Part shown: in pieces, positions 19,101-37,166 of the stretch | How the letters are laid out: every line of letters starts with the position of its first letter | How positions within the stretch are numbered: the first letter of the stretch is position 1 | Assembly: GCF_000157895.3 (NCBI RefSeq) | Contig: NC_022663.1 | Coordinates: 5,270,001 to 5,334,000, forward strand | Source: Mycobacterium kansasii ATCC 12478 | GTDB lineage: Bacteria; Actinomycetota; Actinomycetes; Mycobacteriales; Mycobacteriaceae | Direction of reading: 5' to 3' | Length of the DNA stretch: 64,000 nucleotides | Notes under the pieces: generated by a model | Database searches by the model: none | What the model was told of the DNA's origin: nothing | What the model saw: the letters and a program-made list of their open reading frames with translations, nothing else | Translations under genes and position numbers: made by a program

Positions 19101-20536
19101 TTCCAGCGCGCTGGCCAGGGCGTCCCTCGACTCTCGCAGCGCGGCAGTAGTTTTCGCTGACAGCAGCAGCACCTGCGGTCCGGTGGCCGCGGTGCGGGCA
19201 GGAACCGGCGGTGCCTGCGCGGGTGCCTGCTCCAGGACGACGTGTGCGTTGGTGCCGCCGACCCCGAACGAGCTCACCCCGGCCCGAAGCACGCCGTCCC
19301 ACTCCCACGGGCCGTACTTGCTTTGCACGACGAATGGACTTTGGTCGAGCCGCAGCTCGGGGTTCGGGCTGGTGTAGTGCAGTGTCGCGGGGATCGCCTG
19401 GTGCTTCAGGCACAGGATCGTCTTGATCAGGCCCGCGATTCCGGCCGCGACTTCCAGGTGGCCGATGTTCGACTTGACCGATCCCAGTACGCACGGGCCC
19501 GGCCGTGGCGTTTCGGAGACCTCGAATGCCGTTCGCAGCCCTTGGATTTCGATGGGGTCACCCAGCGGGGTGCCGGTACCGTGGCACTCGACATAGCTGA
19601 CGGTCGAGGAGTCGATGCCGGCCACCGCATGGGCTTCGGCGATGACGTCGGCCTGGGCGGCCGGATTAGGTGCCGCGTAGCCCATTTTCGCCGATCCGTC
19701 GTTGTTGATCGCCGACCCGCGGATGACGGCGTGAATGCGGTCGCCGGCGTCGATGGCGGCCTGCAACGGCTTGAGCGCCACCATCGCCACACCGCTGCCG
19801 AAGACGGTGCCGTCGGCGCGAACATCGAAGGGCCGGCAGTGGCCGACCGCCGACACCATCGATCCCGGCGAGTTCCAGTAGCCGACGCGGTGCGGGATGC
19901 ACAGCGACGACCCGCCGGCCAGGGCCATGTCGCATTCGCCGGACAGCAGGCTCAAGCAGGCCAGGTGCACGGCGACCAGCGAGGACGAGCATGCGGTCTG
20001 GACCGCGATGCTGGGGCCGCGCAGGTTGAACGCATGCGATATCCGCGTTGCCAGGAAATCCTTGTCGTTCTGCAGGAACAGGCTGAACTGGTCGAAGTTG
20101 AGCCCCTCGGCCAATACGGCGTTCGGGTCGCGATGCGACAGCAGGTTGTGTAGCAGATATCCGCTGGGAGAGCTGGTTCCGTACACGCCGATCGAGCCGT
20201 CGAACTGGGCGGGGTCACATCCGGCGTCCTCAAGCGCGTGCCACGCGCATTGCAGGAACAGCCGGTGTTGCGGGTCCAGCACCTGCGCGGCCAGCGGGGG
20301 GAATCCGAAGAAGTCCGCGTCGAATTCGTCTATCCCGTCCAGTAGCGGTGCGCGGCGCACATATGCCGGGTCGGCCAGCGTCTTGTCGCTGACGCCCGCG
20401 TCGCGCAGGTCCTGTTCCGACAGGGTGACGATCGACTCCTTGCCGCGCCGAAGGTTGCTCCAGAAGGTCGACAGATCGTTCGCGCCCGGGAATCTGCCGG
20501 CCATGCCGACTACCGCGATGGCGTTGTCGGGTGTGC

Positions 20537-20540
<4 letters not shown>
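16113..20540 (-). CDS. ppsE: Phthiocerol synthesis PKS PpsE (KS-AT-ACP-condensation-like)
   Basis: Last extender module of phthiocerol/phenolphthiocerol synthesis, with no reductive domains. Order in 1475 residues: KS (about 8-430, Cys184 in QTACSSS), AT (about 530-840, Ser638 in GYSTGE instead of GHSxGE, substrate motif HAFH), ACP (Ser960 in MGGDSLM), then a C-terminal NRPS-condensation-like domain (about 1010-1450). That domain carries HEMVSDD from His1147, a degenerate HHxxxDG. In M. tuberculosis PpsE adds methylmalonyl, or malonyl in the B series, and works with TesA at chain release. It starts with GTG 20540, overlapping the ppsD stop by 4 bases. drrA follows after 10 bases. Confidence 0.97.
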
Positions 20541-26016
<5,476 letters not shown>

Positions 26017-26020
<4 letters not shown>

Positions 26021-29000
26021 GAGTCACCTCGCGATGCGGCTTCCAGCTCGCTGGCTTCGACCAGATCGGCGAGCAAATCCATCTCCTCGTCAGACAGTTC
26101 GGGTTCCGCGTCAGCCGTCTGCTGCGCGACGGCCGGCGGCGCATAGTCCATGCGTTCGCACAAGGCGGTCGCCAGATCGGTGATCGTCGGGTAGGCCCAC
26201 ACCAGGGCGACCGGCAAGGTGATGCCCAGACTTGCTTCCAGCCGGTTTCGCAATTCCAGGGCCATCAGCGAATCGAGTCCCAGCGTCTCGAGCGGTCGGT
26301 CGTGGTCGATCGGGTCGCTCGAGCGCAGCACCCCACGGATCTCACCGGCGATCGCCGACGCCAGGTGGGCGGGGCGTTCGGCCGCGTCGAGGGCGTCCAG
26401 CTGCGCCCGGATCTTTCCGCCGCCGCTTCGCTCGGGGACCGCCGAGTCCTGCAACCTGGCGAACAATGACGACCCGGCCACCGCGGGGAAGGATTGGAAC
26501 CACTGCCGTGCATCCAGGCTGAACACACCCGTACGCGCCCGGTCGGCGGCAAGCACCGCCTGCATCGCTTCCAGTCCCTGCTCTGCGGTGATCATCGACA
26601 CGCCCAGATCGGCGAAGAACTGGGCGCGGCCAACCTCGGCCCATGGGCCCCAGTTGATTCCGACCGCGGGCAGTCCACGGGAACGCCGGTACGCGACCAG
26701 TGCGTCGACCCAGGAGTTCGCGGCGGCGTAGGCGCCCTGCCCGGGTGTGCCGAGCAGCGCGGCGGCCGAGGAGAAGGTGAGCCACCAGTCGACGTCACGA
26801 GAAGCGGTTGCCCGGTGCAGCAGCCAGCTGCCGGTGACCTTGGGCGCGAACACCCGCGCGGCGGCCGAATCCGTCATGTTCAAGACGATTTCGTCGGCCA
26901 GCACCATCGCGCTGTGCAGGACCCCGGCCAGCCGGAAACCGGCATCTTCGACCGCTTGCACCAGCCGGTCGGCCGTGGCGGGTTCGGCGATGTCGCCGGT
27001 GACCACCTCGATCCGGTGCCCCGCCGCGTTGAGCTCGGCGATGGCCGCCCCCACCTCGTCGTCGGGAGCCGAACGTCCGTTCAGCACAACCAATCCCGCG
27101 CCCTGCTCGGCCAGCCAGCGGGCGACGACGAAGCCGAGACCGCCCATGCCGCCGACGATGAGGTAGCCGCCGTCGGGACTGACCAGCGGAACCGGCGGCG
27201 GTGACGCGACCGCTTCGATGCTGCCGCTGTCCGGGATCGAGATGACGATCTTGCCGGTGTGCTTGCCGGAGGCCATGAGCCGGAATGCGTCGGCCGCATC
27301 GCGGAGACCGAATTCGCTGACGGGCAGCACCGGCAGGTTGCCGTCCGCCACGTGCTGCAGGATGTGTTGCAGGAGTTGGCGGTACTTCGCCGGCTGCAGC
27401 TTCAGATTCAGGTCCAGGTCCACCACGGCGAAGGACGCGCTTTTGGCCAGCGCCGCCAGCCCCAGGTTGGCGTCGGCGTAGACGTCTTTCTTGCCCAGCT
27501 CGATGAACCGGCCGCCGGGGGCCAGGATCTGCACGCCGCGCTGAATCGCCTCGCCGGCCAGCGAATTGAGCACGACGTCGACACCGTAGCCGTTGGTGAG
27601 CTCAAGAATCTCGTCAGCGAAGTCGACGCTGCGCGAGTCGCCGACGTACTCGACGCCGAGCTTGGACAGCATGTCGCGCTTGGCTTCCGAGCCGGCAGTG
27701 GTGTAGATGCGGGCGCCGATCATCTTGGCGATCGAGACCGCCGCCATTCCGACACCGCCGGTGGCGGAATGGATGAGCACCCGTTCGCCCGGGGACAGCC
27801 GGCCGACCTCGCACAGCGAGTGCCACGCGGTGAGATACGCGACACCGAAGGTGGCCGCCTCGTTGTCGGGCAGCGTGTCGGGGATGGGGACGACCAGATC
27901 GGCGAGCGTGCCCACGTACGTCCCGAACGTGCCGGGGCCGAAGGCGATAACGCGCTGACCGATCTCGACGGAGTCGACCTCGTCGCCGATGGCCGTCACA
28001 TAGCCGACGCACTCGCCGCCGATCACCGGCGCGGCGCCGTCGAGCCCGGGATACACGCCCATCGCCTTGAGCACGTCGCTGAAGTTGAGTCCCGCGGCGA
28101 CCACCCGGACCTCGACCTGATCACCTTGCGGCCTGGGCCGTTTCACCTCGTGGACCGTGAGCGCGTCCAGCCGCCCGGGCTGGTCGATCTGCAGCCGGAC
28201 AGCTTCCCCGGAAGGCCCTGTGCCGTCGAGGTTCACGACGGTGCGCCGGGTTTCGGCGGCGAGATCGCCCTTCGTCGTGGTGGGCGCGGGCACCAGCCGG
28301 TTCACGTAGCGTTGCCCGTCGCGGTAGGCGACCTCGTCGTGGTCCGAACCGGTGAGCAACTCTTCGGCCAGGTCGGCCGGTGAGCCGGTGCCGTCCGGTT
28401 CGACGTCGACGAGCGTGGCCTTCAGTTCCGAATGCTCGAACGTGAGCACCCGGGCGATTCCCCGTAACTCGGTCTGCGCCAACGTGACCGAGTCGGTGGG
28501 ATCGACCTGCTGGGCGCCGCGGGTGACGATCCACAGCCGTGGGCTCTTACGGGTGCCCATCCGCGTCACGGTCTCCACCACGCGAGCGATCAGCAGCGTG
28601 CGCGTCCGCGCCAGCTCCAGCTGAGCGTCGTCGGGCAACGATTCGTCGACGCTGCGGGGCGGACAGACCATGACGATGCCGTCCCAGGCGGTGGCCGATT
28701 GGGTGATCGCCTCGCGTAGCGCCGCTTCGTCGTGCGGCGAGACCACCGCCACCTCGGTGCGCTCGGCCAGCGACGACTGCAGCGCGGACAGCAGCGGGTC
28801 GCTCGTGGGATCACCGATCATCAACAGCGCACCGGGCAGGCCGGCGGCCGTGGGCAGCGGGACGGGCTCCCACTCCAGCGTGAACAAGCGATTACCGAAT
28901 TCCGTTGCCCCGCCGCCGGATCCGAGCACCGCCATTTCGACCTCGTCGATGACCAGCAGTGGCCGGCCATCCGGATCCGTCAGGACCACCTCGCCGGCCA

Positions 29001-32000
29001 GCCGGTCCGAACCCTCGGTCACGGACAGGGTGCCGACGGCGCAGACACCCCGGGTGATATCGCCGTACACGTGCACGCCGGCGTAGCGCACCGGCACCAC
29101 CAAGGATTTCCGGGCGGCCTGCCCGCCGGCCAGATCGGTTGCCATCCGGGTGGCGCCCAGCGTTTGCAGTGCGATGTCCATCATGACCGGATGCAGCAAG
29201 AAGTCGCGGGAACCCGTTCGCGCCGACGACGGCAGCCGCACTTGGGCGCGGGCCGCGCCGGATTGCTCGACGGCCAGTCCCATGATGCCCTGAAACGCCG
29301 GCCCGTGCTGCTGACCGGCGCCGCGCAGGCGCTGGTACAAATCGTCGGGGTCGAGTTCGGTTGCGGGATCGGCCGGGGTGACCCCGGTGCGCGGGTCGGA
29401 CGGCTCGAATCGCTCGGCACGCGCAACGGTGGCGGTGGCGTGGGTGGTCCATTCCGAAGATCCACTGCGGGTGCGTATGTCGATCCGGCAGCGTTGCTGG
29501 TCGCCGGTGAGTGTGGTGACCAGCACGGTGCCCGCGGTCACGTGCAGCATCTGATGAAGATCGAGCTCGCAGATCATCCAGGGTTCGTCGGGCTCGGCTC
29601 CGAATGTGTCGGTAGCGGCCGCCAGCGCGACCTCGGCGTAGGCCGCACCGGGCAGCACGACCAGATCGTCGATGACGTGATCCCCGAGCCACAACAGGTC
29701 CGGGTCGAGCTGGCTTTCCCAGACCCGGATGCCGTTGGTGGGGTCGGTGACACCGACGCCGAGCAGCGGATGGACGTCGCCCAGGTGATATGCGGCCCCG
29801 GAAGGCGATGTGGCGTCCACCCAGTGGCGGGTGTGCTGCCAGGGGGTGGTGGGCAGCGTGGGGTGCGGTTCGGGCGGATGGGGGGTTTGCGGTGGGCGGT
29901 TGGTGTGCGTGGTGTTGAGGTTGGTGTGGAAGGTCAGGGTGTCGTGGGTGTCGCGTTGCAGCGTGCCCACGATCAGATAGTCGGCACGGTGATCGGCCGA
30001 ATCGGGCGCGCTGTTGAGGGTGTCGCTGATCGAGTGGGTCAGCAGCGGGTGCGCGCTGATCTCGATGAACATGTGGTGATCGGTACCGGCCCGGGCGATG
30101 GCCTGCTGGAAGTGGACCGGGTTGCGCATGTTGGTCGCCCAGTGCTCGGCATCGAAGACGGGGCCCGAAACCGGCCCCGCACCCAGGTCGGGGTAGGTGG
30201 TCGAGATGATCGGGATGGTGGGCTGTCGCGGGGTGAGATCGGCCAGCTCGCAACGCATCTGCGGCTGCAGCGGATCCATGGCCGCGTTGTGCGGGGCCAC
30301 CTCGATGCTCACTCGAGTGCCGTAGCCGTTGCGTTGACGCACCGTCTCGATGAGCGCGTCGATCTGCTGCGGCGGTCCGGCTATCGCGGTTTGCCGTGGT
30401 GAGGCGTAGATCCCCAGACTCACTTGCGGGTAGTCGGCGATAAGCGCCTGCGTCTCGGCGGCGTCGAGTTCCAGCAGCGCCATCGCGCCCTGCCCGGACA
30501 ACGGGGCCATCAGGCGGGCCCGAGTGGCGGTGACCCGCAGGCCCTGCGCCGGCGTCAGCGCACCGGCGACCACCGCGGCGGCCACCTCACCCATCGAGTG
30601 GCCTATCACCAGATCGGGTTGCACCCCGTAGGAGCGCCACAGCGCGGTCAGCGCCAGCTGCATACCGATCAGCCCCAGCTGGATCTGCTCGATGCCGACG
30701 AGCTCCTTGCCTTCGGCGATCACCTCGTGTAGCGAAAATCCGCTCTGCGCAACGAAATCCGGCTCAAGTTCGGCGATTGCGGCGGCGAAGGCCGGTTCGT
30801 CGGCCAGCAGTTGGCGGCCCATGCCGACCCACTGAGATCCGCGTCCCGAGTAGACGAACACCGTGCCGGGGCCGACCGAGCCGTCCCGGGGCGCGACCAC
30901 GCCGGGGGCGGATTCACCCGCGGCCAGTGCGCGCAGCCCCGCCACCGCCTGGCCCCGGTCGACGGCCGCGACCGTGGCGAACTTGCCGTGCCGGGCCCGG
31001 TGATGGTTGAGCGTGTGTGCGACATCGGCCAGCGGCACCTCGGCGCCGGGGCCATCCAGCCAGTCGGCCAGCACCGACGCGGTCGCGGCCACCCGCTGCG
31101 GCGTCTTGCCCGACACCACCAGCGTCGACACCGCCGGCACCGGGTCCTGCCGGGCGGCAGTCACCGGGGCGGGCGCCTGCTCGATCACCACATGCGCGTT
31201 CGTCCCGCTGACACCGAACGACGACACTCCGGCCCGGCGCGGCCGACCGGTGTCCGGCCAGGCCATGCCGTCGGTCGCGATGGTCAGCCGGGTTGCGGCC
31301 TCGCTGGCATGCGGTGTCAGCTGCCGAAAGTTCAGATGCCGCGGAATGTAGCCGTTGTTCACGGCGAGCACGGCCTTCATGAAGCCGGCGACACCGGCCG
31401 CGGCTTCCAGGTGACCGAGGTTGGTCTTCACCGAGCCGATCACCAGGGGCTCGCAGTTGCGCCGATCACTGAAAACCTTGCTCAGCGAATCGAGTTCGAT
31501 CGGGTCCCCCAACGGGGTACCGGTGCCGTGGGCTTCGATGTAGTCGATGTCGGCAGGATCGAGCCTCGACGACGTCAACGCGGTGCGCAGCAACGCCTGC
31601 TGAGCAGGGCCGTTGGGCACGGTCACTCCGCTGCTGGCGCCGTCCTGGTTGACGGCCGAGCCGCGTACCACCGCCAGGATACGGTCGCCGTCGCGCATGG
31701 CATCGTCCAACCGCTTGAGCACGACGACGCCCGCGCCCTCACCGCGCACATACCCATCGGCGGACACGTCGAAGGTCTTGCACTGCCCCTCGGGCGACAG
31801 CATCCCCCATCGCGAGCACGCGATGCTCGGTCCCGGGCTGAGCAGCAGGTTGGTCCCACCGACCAACGCCATGTCGCTTTCGCGCAAGCGCAGGCTCTGA
31901 CATGCCAGGTGCACCGCCACCAACGACGACGAGCAGGCCGTGTCGATCACCACCGCGGGACCCCGAGCGCCCAGGATGTAGGCCAGCCGTCCGGCCGCGA

Positions 32001-32562
32001 AGTTCGCCGAGTTTCCGGTGGGGATGTAGGCGTCGAGGTCTTCGGGCCGCAGCCGGCCCGCCAGGGTCAGCATGTAGTCGTAGGCGGTCACACCGACGAA
32101 CACCGAGGTTTGGGTGCCGCGGATGGTGTGCGGCGCAACGCCCGCGTCCTCCAACGCTTCCCAGGCGACCTCGATCAACAACCGCTGCTGGGGGTCCATC
32201 GCCGCGGCCTCACGCGGCGAAATCGAGAAGAACTCGGCATCGAATTCGGACGGCTGCCAGCCGGTGAGGAATCCGCCGTCCCGGCTGCAGATGGTCCCGG
32301 GCACGGTGTGATCGTCGGTGTAGTACGCGTCTGCATCCCAACGCTCGGCGGGCACCCGGACGATGCCATTTCGGCCGTCGCGCAACAACTCCCAAAACCG
32401 CTCGGGGTTGTCCACCGCACCCGGGAACCGGCAGCCCATGCCCACCACCGCGATCGGTTCGGTGCTGGACTTTTCCGCGAGTTCCAGGCGGGCCGTAAGG
32501 TCGTCGATTTTGTGCAGCGCCTCGGTAATGATCGCTCGGCGATCGGGTGTCGCGGCGGTCAT
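26017..32562 (-). CDS. ppsC: Phthiocerol synthesis PKS PpsC (KS-AT-DH-ER-KR-ACP)
   Basis: The only fully reducing Pps module, 2181 residues, which lays down a saturated two-carbon unit. Order: KS (Cys210), AT (Ser656 in GHSMGE, VAPH motif, GRGSQW), DH (His962 in DHVIDDLVVLP; MDIALQTLG), ER (about 1450-1770, LIHSATGGVGM at about 1595), KR (GGMGGLG at about 1800), ACP (Ser2098 in GLDSLM). A charged tail after the ACP (DEEMDLLADLVEASELEA) looks like a docking helix for PpsD. ATG 32562 overlaps the ppsB stop in an ATGA. The linker before the DH has the proline/histidine-rich stretch shared with PpsA and PpsB. Confidence 0.97.
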
Positions 32563-35500
32563 CGCGTTCCCCTTAGTCGTTCGGAAAGCTGTTCCAGCAA
32601 CTCGTCTTCGGTGAATTCTTCGTAGGTCTCAGCAGCCGGCTGATCGGATGCCGCGGTTCCCGCTGCCTGGCTCGTTTCGAGAAGCTCGGGCAGGATGGTG
32701 GCCAGATAGTCGGTGAGGCTGTACACCGTCGGGTAGTCGAAAACCACCGACGCGGGCAGGAACTCGCCGAGGCTTTCCGACAGCGACCGCTGCAGCGTGA
32801 CGCTCATCAGCGAATCCATGCCGAGCTGGAAGAAGCCCGCCGCCGGGTCCAGTGTCGCGGTCGCGGGCATTCCCATCACCGTGGCGGCCAGGCCGGCGAC
32901 ATGGTCGAACAGCATGTCGTGGCGTCGTTCGGCCTGGCAATCACGCAGGGCTTTGCGGAATTCGCTTTCCGGCAACGCGACATCTGCCGGCGCCGGCAGC
33001 AGGTCGTCGACGATACGCAGCGACCCTCTGGTGCGATATGCAGCCGCCAGCAGCGGCCAATCCGCGGCGACCACGGCGGTGCGCACGCCGGCCTGCGGGT
33101 TGAGCACCAGCGGCAGCGCGCCGATGGCGATCTCGTCGTCCATGGGCAGCAGCCCGGATCCGACACTGACCTGGCCGGCCTGATGTTCGGCGTCAGCCAG
33201 GGACTTCCACAAGCCCCAATCGACGACGGTGGCCGGCAGCCCCATCACCCGGCGCGCATACGCCAGGGCGTCCAGGTATCCGCTGGTCGCGGTGTAGTGG
33301 GCCAGCCACCGCGAACCGGTCAAACCCGAAATGGAGGAGAACAGCACGAAGTGGCGCACCGGCGTCGTCACCGACAGCCGGTGCAACAGGGCGGCGGCAT
33401 CCAGCTTGGGCGCGAACATGGCCGTGACGTCGTCGTAGGTCATCTGGCTGAGCAGCACCGGCTGTCCGGCGAAGGCAGCCAGATAGATGCCCTCCAGCGG
33501 CGGCAAGTCGGCGCCGAACCGGTCGAACAGCGCGGTCATGGCGTCTTCGTCGGTGGCATCCGCGGCCACCGTGACGAGGTTCTTGCCTGCTGCGGCAAGG
33601 GTTTCGGCCAACTCGTGCAGCCGGTCACCGGGGTTGCGTGAGACCGCGACGACGGTGCCGGCGCCCATCTGGGCGAGCCGGCGGATCAGATGCGGCCCGA
33701 TGTTGCCGGTAGCCCCGATCACCAGTTGGCTGGTGTCAGAACTCAGCGTGACCGGTTCGGTGGTCACCGGACGCCACCGCAGCCTGGGCACCAGGCGGGT
33801 GCCCAGCCGGTACACGACCTGGTCTTCCTCGTCGGCACTGCCGGCGGCGGCCAGCACTTGCCGGGCGGCCAGCGCCGTGGGCACCGAGTCGTCGAGATCG
33901 ATGAGCCCGCCCCAGATTTCGGGATGCTCCAGCGCCAGCGAGCGGCCCAGGCCCCACAGCACCGCATGGCCGGGGTTGGCCCGGTCGCCTTCCGCGACGG
34001 GTTGGGCGTTGCGGGTGACGATGAACAACTTCGCCGGCGAGCTGCTGCCGGTCATCGCGGCGGAAAGCCTTCGCGCCGCGTGGAATAGCCGGTAGGCCTG
34101 GGCAACGTCAAGCGGGTCGTCGCCGACCGGCGGTGCGTAGAGCACGTGATCCACGTCGCGTAGCGCTTCCAGCAGTGTGCCCGGATCGCCGTCTGCGGCC
34201 AGCGCCGCCTGGGCCAGGAGCTCCACCCGAGTGTCCGCACCGGCGGCGCGGCGCATTTCGGCGCACAGTCCGGCATCTGCCACCACGAGCCAGCGTGCGG
34301 GGTTTGACGTCTCGGTGTCCGGTGCCGGGCGAGCCGGCCAGGCCAGTTCGTAGCACCAATCGTCGAGCGCGCCGTTCTCGGAGCGCACCTGTCCGGGCGC
34401 CGCGACCGTGTTGGGAGTCCGACGTCCGGCGCCCGCCGCTGCGGTGATCCAGTGGCGGGTGTGTTGCCACGGGGTGGCGGGGATGGCGGGGTGCGGCTCC
34501 GGCGGATGCGGGGTCTGCGGTGGGTGGTCCAGGGCGGTGTAGAGGTTGGTGCGGAACGTGACGGTGTCGTCGGTGTCGCGTTGCAGCGTACCGATATTCG
34601 CGTATATCGCAGGCTCCGGGCGTGCGGCTTCCAGCGTGTCGGCGATGGCCTGGGTCAGCAGCGGGTGTGCGCTGATCTCGATGAAGGTTTGGGCGCCGGC
34701 CCTGGCGATCGCCTGCTGGAACCGCACCGGGTTACGCATGTTGGTGGCCCAGTGCTCGGCATCGAAGGCCGGTCGGGTGTCCAGGTTCTCGTAGGTGGTG
34801 GAGATGATCGGGATCGTCGGGGTGCGCGGGGTCAAATCGGCCAGCTCCGAGCGCATCTGGGGCTGCAGCGCATCCATGGCCGGATTATGCGGGGCCACTT
34901 CGATATTCACCCGGCTGGCGAAGCGATTCTGGGCGCGCACCCGGGCGATCAGCTCGTCGATCTGCGCGGTGGGCCCGGCGATCACGGTCTGGCGCGGAGA
35001 GTTGTAGATGCCCAGCGTCACTTGCGGGTAGTCGGCGATCAGCGCTTCGGTCTGCTCGGCGCCCAGGCCGAGCATGGCCATGCCACCCTGCCCGGACAGC
35101 GGCGCCATCAGCCGCGAACGAGTGGCGGTAACCCGCAATCCTTCGGCGGGGGTCAGGGCTCCGGCGACCACAGCGGCGGCCACCTCGCCCATGGAGTGGC
35201 CGATCACCAGGTCGGGCTGCACCCCGTAGGAACGCCACAGCTGGGTCAACGTCAGCTGCATGCCGATGAGACCTAACTGAATCCGCTCGATACCGACCAG
35301 TTCGAGGCCGCCGGCAATGACCTCATGCAGCGAGAACCCGGCCTGTTCGACGAACACCGGCTCCAATTCGGCCACGGCAGCGGCGAACGCGGGCTCGTCG
35401 GCCAGCAGTTGGCGGCCCATGCCGGCCCATTGCGACCCACGGCCGGAGTAGACGAATACCGTTCCCGGACCGCGTGATCCGTCCAGTGGGCGAACTACGC

Positions 35501-37166
35501 CGGGGGAGTGCTGCCCGGCCGCCAGGGCGCGCAACCCGGCCACCGCCTGCGCGCGTTGGCGGGCGACCACGATGCCGTGCTTGGCGTGCCGCGCGCGGTG
35601 GTGATTCACCGTATGGGCCACATCCGCCAGGGCGACCGCGGCGCCCGGGCCGTCCATCCACTCGGCCAGCACCGCCGCCGTGGCGGCCACCCGCTGTGCC
35701 GTCTTGCCGGTCACCACCAGCGTCGACACCTGGGCGTCGGGATGGGTGTCCGGGTGGCTGCCGGCGTCACTTGCCGGTGTCAGTTCGGGACCTTGCTCGA
35801 TGATGACGTGCGCGTTCGTCCCGCCCAATCCGAACGACGACACCGCGGCTCGCCGTGGCCCACCGCCACCTTCGGTGGCCGGCCATGCGGTGTTCTCGGT
35901 GGGAACGAAAAACCGCGTCGGCGCGGCGTCGATACCTGGATTCCATTGCGAGAAATGCAGATTCGGCGGGATCGTGGCGTGCTGCACGGCCAGTGCGGCC
36001 TTGATGAATCCCGCGATCCCGGCCGCTGCCTCCAGATGGCCGATATTGGTCTTCACGGCGCCCAGCGCGCACGAACCCTGGCCCCGGCCGTACGTCGACG
36101 CCAGCGCCTCGAACTCGATCGGATCGCCCAGCACCGTGCCGGTTCCGTGGGCTTCGACATAGTTCACGCTTTCGGGGGCCACGTCACCGGATCGCAGCGC
36201 ATCGGCGATCACGTCGCACTGGGCCGCGGTATTCGGCGCAGTCACCCCGTTGGAGCGACCGTCCTGGTTGACCGCCGAGCCGCGCACCACCGCCAGGACG
36301 CGGTCGCCGTCGCGCACCGCGTCGGTCAACCGCTTCAGCACCACCACGCCGGCGCCCTCACCGCGCACGAATCCGTCGGCCGCGGCGTCGAAGGTGGCGC
36401 ACCGGCCCTGCGGCGACAGCAGCCCCCATGCCGAAATTGCGATTTGAGTCTCGGGCCGAAGGGTGATGCTGACGCCCCCGGCCAGGGCCAGGTCGGTTTC
36501 GCGCAGTCGCAGGCTCTGGCAGGCCAGGTGGACCGCCACCAACGACGACGAGCACGCGGTGTCCACCGCCACCGCGGGACCGCGCAGTCCCAGCAGGTAC
36601 GAGATGCGACCCACGGTGATGCTGTGGGCGTTGCCGGTGCCGCTGTAGGCGTCCACATTTTCCGGGCTGGCCGCCAGCATGGACTGGTACTCGTTGAAAT
36701 ACACGCCCATCATCACGCCGGTTCGGGTGCCGGCCAGCGAATCCGGCGGTATGCCGGCATGTTCGAGGGCCTCCCAGGACACCTCGAGAAGCATCCGCTG
36801 CTGGGGGTCCATGGCGGCGGCTTCGCGAGGGGTGATGCCGAAAAACTCGGCGTCGAAGCCGGCGACGTCGGGTACGAAACCGCCCCACTTGGTGGTCATC
36901 CGGCCCGGGGCCAAGGGGTCGGGGTCGTAGAAGGCGTCCGCGTCCCACCGATCGGCCGGCACCCGCGAGATCGCGTTACGACCTTCTATCAGCAAGTCCC
37001 AGAAGCTGTCCGGGTCGGTGGCATCGCCAGGAAAACGGCATCCGATGCCCACCACCGCGACGGGCTCGGCCACCGCGATCCGGGAGATCTTGGTGAACTC
37101 CTCGGCCAAGGTGGCGCGTTGCTGTGCGCTCATACCGGAGATCCGGCTGAAGGCCGTGCGTATCAC
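32559..37166 (-). CDS. ppsB: Phthiocerol synthesis PKS PpsB (KS-AT-KR-ACP)
   Basis: Second phthiocerol module, adding malonyl and reducing to a hydroxyl, the second diol carbon. In 1535 residues: KS (Cys205 in DTACSSS), AT (Ser658 in GHSMGE, GRGSQW, VAPH), KR (cofactor motif GATGNIG at about 1144; catalytic SSISG and HYTATSGYLD), ACP (Ser1452 in GMDSLM). The C-terminal acidic tail (FTEDELLEQLSERLRG) is a likely docking element. GTG 37166 overlaps the ppsA stop by 4 bases. Length and domain order match M. tuberculosis PpsB as I recall. Confidence 0.97.
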   Translation of the reverse strand: MIRTAFSRISGMSAQQRATLAEEFTKISRIAVAEPVAVVGIGCRFPGDATDPDSFWDLLIEGRNAISRVPADRWDADAFYDPDPLAPGRMTTKWGGFVPDVAGFDAEFFGITPREAAAMDPQQRMLLEVSWEALEHAGIPPDSLAGTRTGVMMGVYFNEYQSMLAASPENVDAYSGTGNAHSITVGRISYLLGLRGPAVAVDTACSSSLVAVHLACQSLRLRETDLALAGGVSITLRPETQIAISAWGLLSPQGRCATFDAAADGFVRGEGAGVVVLKRLTDAVRDGDRVLAVVRGSAVNQDGRSNGVTAPNTAAQCDVIADALRSGDVAPESVNYVEAHGTGTVLGDPIEFEALASTYGRGQGSCALGAVKTNIGHLEAAAGIAGFIKAALAVQHATIPPNLHFSQWNPGIDAAPTRFFVPTENTAWPATEGGGGPRRAAVSSFGLGGTNAHVIIEQGPELTPASDAGSHPDTHPDAQVSTLVVTGKTAQRVAATAAVLAEWMDGPGAAVALADVAHTVNHHRARHAKHGIVVARQRAQAVAGLRALAAGQHSPGVVRPLDGSRGPGTVFVYSGRGSQWAGMGRQLLADEPAFAAAVAELEPVFVEQAGFSLHEVIAGGLELVGIERIQLGLIGMQLTLTQLWRSYGVQPDLVIGHSMGEVAAAVVAGALTPAEGLRVTATRSRLMAPLSGQGGMAMLGLGAEQTEALIADYPQVTLGIYNSPRQTVIAGPTAQIDELIARVRAQNRFASRVNIEVAPHNPAMDALQPQMRSELADLTPRTPTIPIISTTYENLDTRPAFDAEHWATNMRNPVRFQQAIARAGAQTFIEISAHPLLTQAIADTLEAARPEPAIYANIGTLQRDTDDTVTFRTNLYTALDHPPQTPHPPEPHPAIPATPWQHTRHWITAAAGAGRRTPNTVAAPGQVRSENGALDDWCYELAWPARPAPDTETSNPARWLVVADAGLCAEMRRAAGADTRVELLAQAALAADGDPGTLLEALRDVDHVLYAPPVGDDPLDVAQAYRLFHAARRLSAAMTGSSSPAKLFIVTRNAQPVAEGDRANPGHAVLWGLGRSLALEHPEIWGGLIDLDDSVPTALAARQVLAAAGSADEEDQVVYRLGTRLVPRLRWRPVTTEPVTLSSDTSQLVIGATGNIGPHLIRRLAQMGAGTVVAVSRNPGDRLHELAETLAAAGKNLVTVAADATDEDAMTALFDRFGADLPPLEGIYLAAFAGQPVLLSQMTYDDVTAMFAPKLDAAALLHRLSVTTPVRHFVLFSSISGLTGSRWLAHYTATSGYLDALAYARRVMGLPATVVDWGLWKSLADAEHQAGQVSVGSGLLPMDDEIAIGALPLVLNPQAGVRTAVVAADWPLLAAAYRTRGSLRIVDDLLPAPADVALPESEFRKALRDCQAERRHDMLFDHVAGLAATVMGMPATATLDPAAGFFQLGMDSLMSVTLQRSLSESLGEFLPASVVFDYPTVYSLTDYLATILPELLETSQAAGTAASDQPAAETYEEFTEDELLEQLSERLRGTR